Positions 59,551 through 64,000 of a DNA stretch of 64,000 nt are shown in pieces. Position 1 is the stretch's first letter; each line of letters begins with the position of its first letter. The position numbers were made by a program, and so were the translations under genes. Location: NCBI GenBank assembly GCA_018881555.1, contig JACAXG010000069.1, positions 2,713,403 through 2,777,402 of the forward strand, written 5' to 3'. The notes below the pieces were generated by a model. The model worked only from the letters and a program-made list of their open reading frames with translations. It did no database searches and was not told the origin of the DNA. Source of the DNA: Amblyornis subalaris (lineage: Eukaryota > Chordata > Aves > Passeriformes > Ptilonorhynchidae).

Positions 59551-62500
59551 CAATATTGTATGGATGCAGCATTCATAACCTGACCCTGTTTGTCCAAGGA
59601 GCCAGCATCCTAACACCACCCCTCTGTGATGAGAATCAAGGAGTAGAGACTGAGAGGGAGACCTCAAGGACTGAGAGAGAGAGCTGTAGGCAACCATCAC
59701 TGCATTGCATCAACTTTCAGCCAAGTTACAGTCATGAAAAAGGTCTGCTTCTGCTTGTTGGAGGGTCTCTCTCAATGAAATAACCTAATAACCAGGATAC
59801 TGACTTTTCTGGTGGAGAAAGTTGACACCTTAACTCAGCATAGTTGTTTCACTGCCCAAGAAAGTAGTTCATCCTCTTGATTATTGTATTAAGTAAAAGC
59901 ACACATGGGGCTGGGCTGGTGAAGGACTGGGGTTGTGATCTGCATTGCTCTGGGCAGAACAGTCCTGCTTTGGGCAGTGAGCAATACAAATAAAGATGAG
60001 ATAATGGTGACAATGAGCACAGAGGAGAAAAGGTGCTGAAGTAAGGCTCTGCTGTCTGAATGTTAGGCTATATTGTAGCCTCTGGAAAATGCTATCTTTT
60101 CCTTGATTGTTTTTGTAAGTTTGTGACATTGAGACAACTGCTTTATCACCTGCCTCTCTCCCTCTGCTCCTGTAAGGTAAAGCTAAGTTTGCTTTCGAAG
60201 ATGATCAAATTGATACATATCTAATAAAACTGTGTTTCTTTGCATCTTGTGCTTGCATTTGCAATCTTCTGTTTTAGATACCAAAATGAACTTGTCTACT
60301 GTTTGAGCTGTACAACTTAGTCTAATAGAAGATATCACTGCTATTGCAATTCTTTACTGAGAGCCTCATTCATCTGAATTCCACTGGGGCCGAACCTTGT
60401 TCTCTCTTCTTTTGGGTCACACCTAAAGTAAGGCCTTTGTTTGAGTAATGTCCATTGAAATGAAAAAACACCTGAGTCAAGCACAACCTTCTGCAAAGCA
60501 CTTAAATCTACCAGCAGTTTGAAATGACAGGTGTGCAGCCCTCTCAGTTCTTGTGCTCACTGCTTGGTAGCAATGTGCTGACAGCCTGAATAATCACTAT
60601 GGGCCTTGATTGTTGTCTTAGAAAAACCCATTGCAGCTGAAGTGACTTTGGTCTGATGTGCTAAACTACTTGTCACCCTGCTGTGGTTTGCAAGTTGAGA
60701 ATTTCTGAGAGCTGAATAGTAAAATATAGAGCATATGAGCTGATAGTTTTGTGTAAATGTGGGTTTGTGTGTATAATACATTTAATCACAAAGAGTGAAG
60801 AAAAAAATTGACAAAGAAGATAGCTCTTCATTCTCCACTGTGTAGCTGTAATACGTATCATGTGTCACAGACGCTGTCTGGCACTTGAGGAGAACAGCAA
60901 AGATGACAGTTGTTTCAGGGCCTTGGCTGCAAAAAGAGCCCAGAGCTCTGCTCAGACCCCCGTTCCAGCCTGTGGGCTCACAGCTGCCTGGATATCAGGA
61001 AACTGCAGCCTGTAGCTAAAATGTCACAGATAATGGGATCAACCTACAGGATGGTGTTTCCCGAGGTGTGTGTGATGGCATGTGCACAGACAGCTGAGCA
61101 TTACCCCAGCTCTGGTTTGGAAGCTGTCTGCCACGCTGGCGCAGTTCTGCATCTGAGCCAGAAAGCTGCTCCATGGGCCTGTTTTCTGGTGGTCTGTGCT
61201 GCATTTTGGTGACTGGAGCTGGCTTATATTTGTCTTTCTAGCAAGCAGTAGAGAGGCATTCAGATCTGTCTGCACTTGTTGGAGTAGATGGATGTGCCCT
61301 ATGGCTGTGACTCTTTTCTCTATAAGCCTTGTTCTGTCAGATTAAAAAAAATTTCCTTTCTTCCACAGAGCTCTGCTTTGTTCTTCTTTTAGCTTAAGAT
61401 AAAATCTTTTTTTGGAGTAGGCTAGCTGAGAGTCCCTCCACCTGTAGAGCCAGTTCCTCTGCTTGATCCCCTCTTCATGTCCCATGCAAGTCTCTAAATG
61501 AAATTTCAGTATATTTAATGCTACACTAACACGAGGCTTCCTAAGTAAGTGAAACTGGAGTAATGTTTACCTCTGTCCAAATGGTACAGGGATTATGAAG
61601 AGCTCTTGTAAAAGTCGTGTTTCTGGGTTTGGTTTCAGTGAATCCACAGAGCTCTTTTTAGTTCCTGTTTTATAACATCTCTCCTTCTTCAGAGTCCCAG
61701 CAGTGCAGCTCCAGGAAGGCTGACTGTGCATGATCTGCCACGTAGGCTGCTTGCAACAGTGGGAGCTGCTAAATAACCTACATAAAGCCTTTCACAGATT
61801 GCTTATGTTAAACTTCAGAGATATATTAAAATAAGAATCAATGGATTTAAACTTGTAGGGTGATGTGATATGTGGCCTAATGGTGGTGTTGGGAGTCATA
61901 TGTTGGATATGACTTTGGTCATATGACTTTTGGATCCTCTTTGGTGGATAAAGACTGGAAGGCAATAACAAGTGCAACTGCTCCACGTCCTTAGGGTAAC
62001 CTTCCCAGCCAGCTTCTGAACCAATATTCAGATGCTAAATGGGATCCTTGAGCCTGGCTGCTCTGTGTGCATATCTAAACAGAAACCAATGTCTCTCCTC
62101 TGTTGCTTTTTTCAGTTTCTCAAAGCTGAGTAAACTTCCAGGCTGAAACATTTCCTTTGCTACCGAAATACAGCTGCCTCTGACAAGTTCATTTCACATG
62201 CATAACTGAAGTGTGAAGGTGGAGTTAGAATGCTGCTTTCTTTTGATTTCAAATTTGTAAACTTTGTTGTATTCATTGATGTTACTTTCTCTGTCATTAA
62301 ACTTTTTGTTTTCTGAAATTACAGTTTGACACTGCACTGTATGTATTTCATCATCATCTGCCTCAGACCTGCAGCGTAATGCATGTAAGGCATTGTTCAG
62401 GCAAGTGATGCTAGCAAAGTATGAGCATATCTTGCCACTGTAAACTGATCATCAGTCTATCACTCAGAAACACTGGTGATGGTTTTCAACTAGCTCCTGG

Positions 62501-64000
62501 GTGAAAAGTATTGTACCTTTAGAAGGAGCATCAGCACAGCACCTTGTTGTAGTTTGGTAGCTGAAGTTGAATAACCCTACAGTTGAATGGATTGCATCGT
62601 TTTCTTCACCCGCTATTTTGTGTGTAAGGAGTGCCCAGAACACTGAAAGGGCACCAGCTCAGGGACAATTTTAATAAGGAAAATTCATGAGCAAATACAT
62701 TTAGAGTGACAATGAAGAATAAATTTAAACTGAGATTGCAGTTGAAAAGTCCAATACAAAAGCTAATATGTGAATATTTATGGAGAATTTTGCTGAGACA
62801 GGATTACCTTCACTGTTAAACAGGTAAGAGAGCTGAATGGGCTGCAAGCAGTCAGTTCTTCAGCTGCACCCTCTTATTTTAAATTCTTCAGCTCTTGTGG
62901 TTTCTTTTTCTCTCTTTCATATATTACTAGAGGGACCAATTTTGCCTACTCAGTTCACTTCCCTATAAAGGATGCTTAATTTGGCTACTTTTTGCCCAGC
63001 TGGAGAAATCTACACATCCCTTTAACTTGCAGCACACTTTTCCCCCTGTAGTAAGTTGTCTCTGTGGCAGGATCTTTAGCAAAGTGGCACACGTGCAAGG
63101 ACACCTCAGGTCTGGGAAGGGACTTTGTGCAGTCTAAGTGCGACATCATGGCAAAGCTGCTTGTTGTGACACACATGGCACAGAATGGCTTTGTACACAT
63201 AACTGTGATCCTCTCCATGACAAAACTCTTCTCTGAGAACAATTTTCCTGTAGCTCTGTAGTCTAAAAGGTTCGAAGACAATTTATCCAGCATATATGTT
63301 AATGATCTCTGGGAAGACAGAACAGCATAATAACTCCACAGACAGCATTATGATCACTTTCTCTGACTGCTGTAAAGAAGGGGCAATGTTTATCCAGTGG
63401 TTCTTGACTTGGGCCCGTACCTTCTGGCTGGACTGTGCAATGTCAGCACGTGTCAGTGCAGCACCATGAAAACAAAACTCTCAAAATCTGGTGCTGTGAT
63501 AGCCCCAGAAGGTCCCATTAATGGTCATGTCTGCTGCAGCTTAAGGTTTTGGTTGGTCATGGGTTGAATTTTGTTCTCTGTTCTCACCTGCTTAAGTTTG
63601 AGGTGTGCAGGAGGCTGCAGCCTTCAAATAAGCAGTGGTTTGTACAAACAGCCACTAGTGCTGTTTGTGCTAACTGCAAGGGAACACTAAATAATATCTG
63701 TGTACACTTCTGTAGGACTTTTTGATCTACCACAAGTTAAAGCACCTTGCTGTACATAGGTAGTGAAAACACTATTGTTTGAGCAGACGTTGAGTAGCAC
63801 ACATTCAACAGCTTGGTGGAAAACACCCTCTTTCTTAAACAACTGAAGACATTACCATTTGTGAATTGTTGTGGCCATGTGTATTTTTAAAGCTCTATCA
63901 GACAAGTTTCTACTTGGAAGCGTGAATGAGTCTCATGGCTGCATTTGCCCAGGGTTGCTGCTCTTTGAGCCTTTTCAATGCAAAGTGGAGGTTGCAAGGC
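59551..64000. other. Unique non-coding sequence
   Basis: About 4.4 kb with no recognised gene, RNA or transposon. Frames are at most 102 codons (62985-63293 minus; 60910-61212 plus, 100) and have no domains. Many AT-rich patches; no further CR1 or LTR signatures. Confidence 0.65.

Noticed and set aside
1..64000. CRISPR arrays, tRNA or rRNA genes, or bacterial-type operons
   Set aside because: No spaced direct repeats, cloverleaf-forming sequence or compact gene runs were seen; the sequence is vertebrate in character.

Overview
This window looks like AT-leaning, non-coding DNA from a bird. The main evidence is repeat content. At least seven fragments belong to the CR1 family of LINEs; several carry endonuclease or reverse-transcriptase motifs, and most of the 3' ends carry the characteristic short ATTCTRTG-type terminus without a poly-A tail. 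There are also two well-bounded solo LTRs of endogenous retroviruses and very few simple repeats. CR1 dominance with scattered solo LTRs is typical of birds; other sauropsids such as crocodilians or turtles cannot be strictly excluded. I recognise no intact protein-coding gene, rRNA, tRNA or CRISPR, and nothing bacterial. The window is most simply an intergenic region or the inside of a very long intron.

Layout. 1-5829: unique sequence with one compound trinucleotide microsatellite (4191-4245) and a 211-codon minus-strand open frame of unknown meaning. 5830-8288: a composite block holding a CR1 endonuclease fragment, a 1.4 kb GC-rich segment of unknown origin with a promoter-like minus-strand edge, a CR1 reverse-transcriptase fragment, and a minus-strand CR1 3' end joined directly to it. 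8289-17597: no recognised feature. 17598-19043: CR1 RT plus 3' end, interrupted by about 90 bp that copies a sequence 1.4 kb upstream. 22595-23340: CR1 C-terminal part. 23495-23770: possible short LTR. 29165-30001: CR1 3' part. 30968-31337: TATA box, 72-codon frame and poly-A signal in tight array. 31873-32575: 703-bp solo LTR with 6-bp target duplication. 33397-33810: minus-strand CR1 3' end. 37365-39857: the longest CR1 (about 2.5 kb, endonuclease to 3' end). 39858-55165: unique sequence with one exon-like segment (53710-53876). 55166-55320: 51-bp minisatellite. 59232-59544: 313-bp minus-strand solo LTR with 6-bp target duplication. The rest is unassigned.

The elements do not work together as a system: they are independent, decayed insertions of different ages. 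I found no convincing new biological system. The most unusual items are the templated insertion inside a CR1, the GC-rich promoter-edged segment between CR1 pieces, and a one-base deletion shared by two CR1 copies at the same RT motif.
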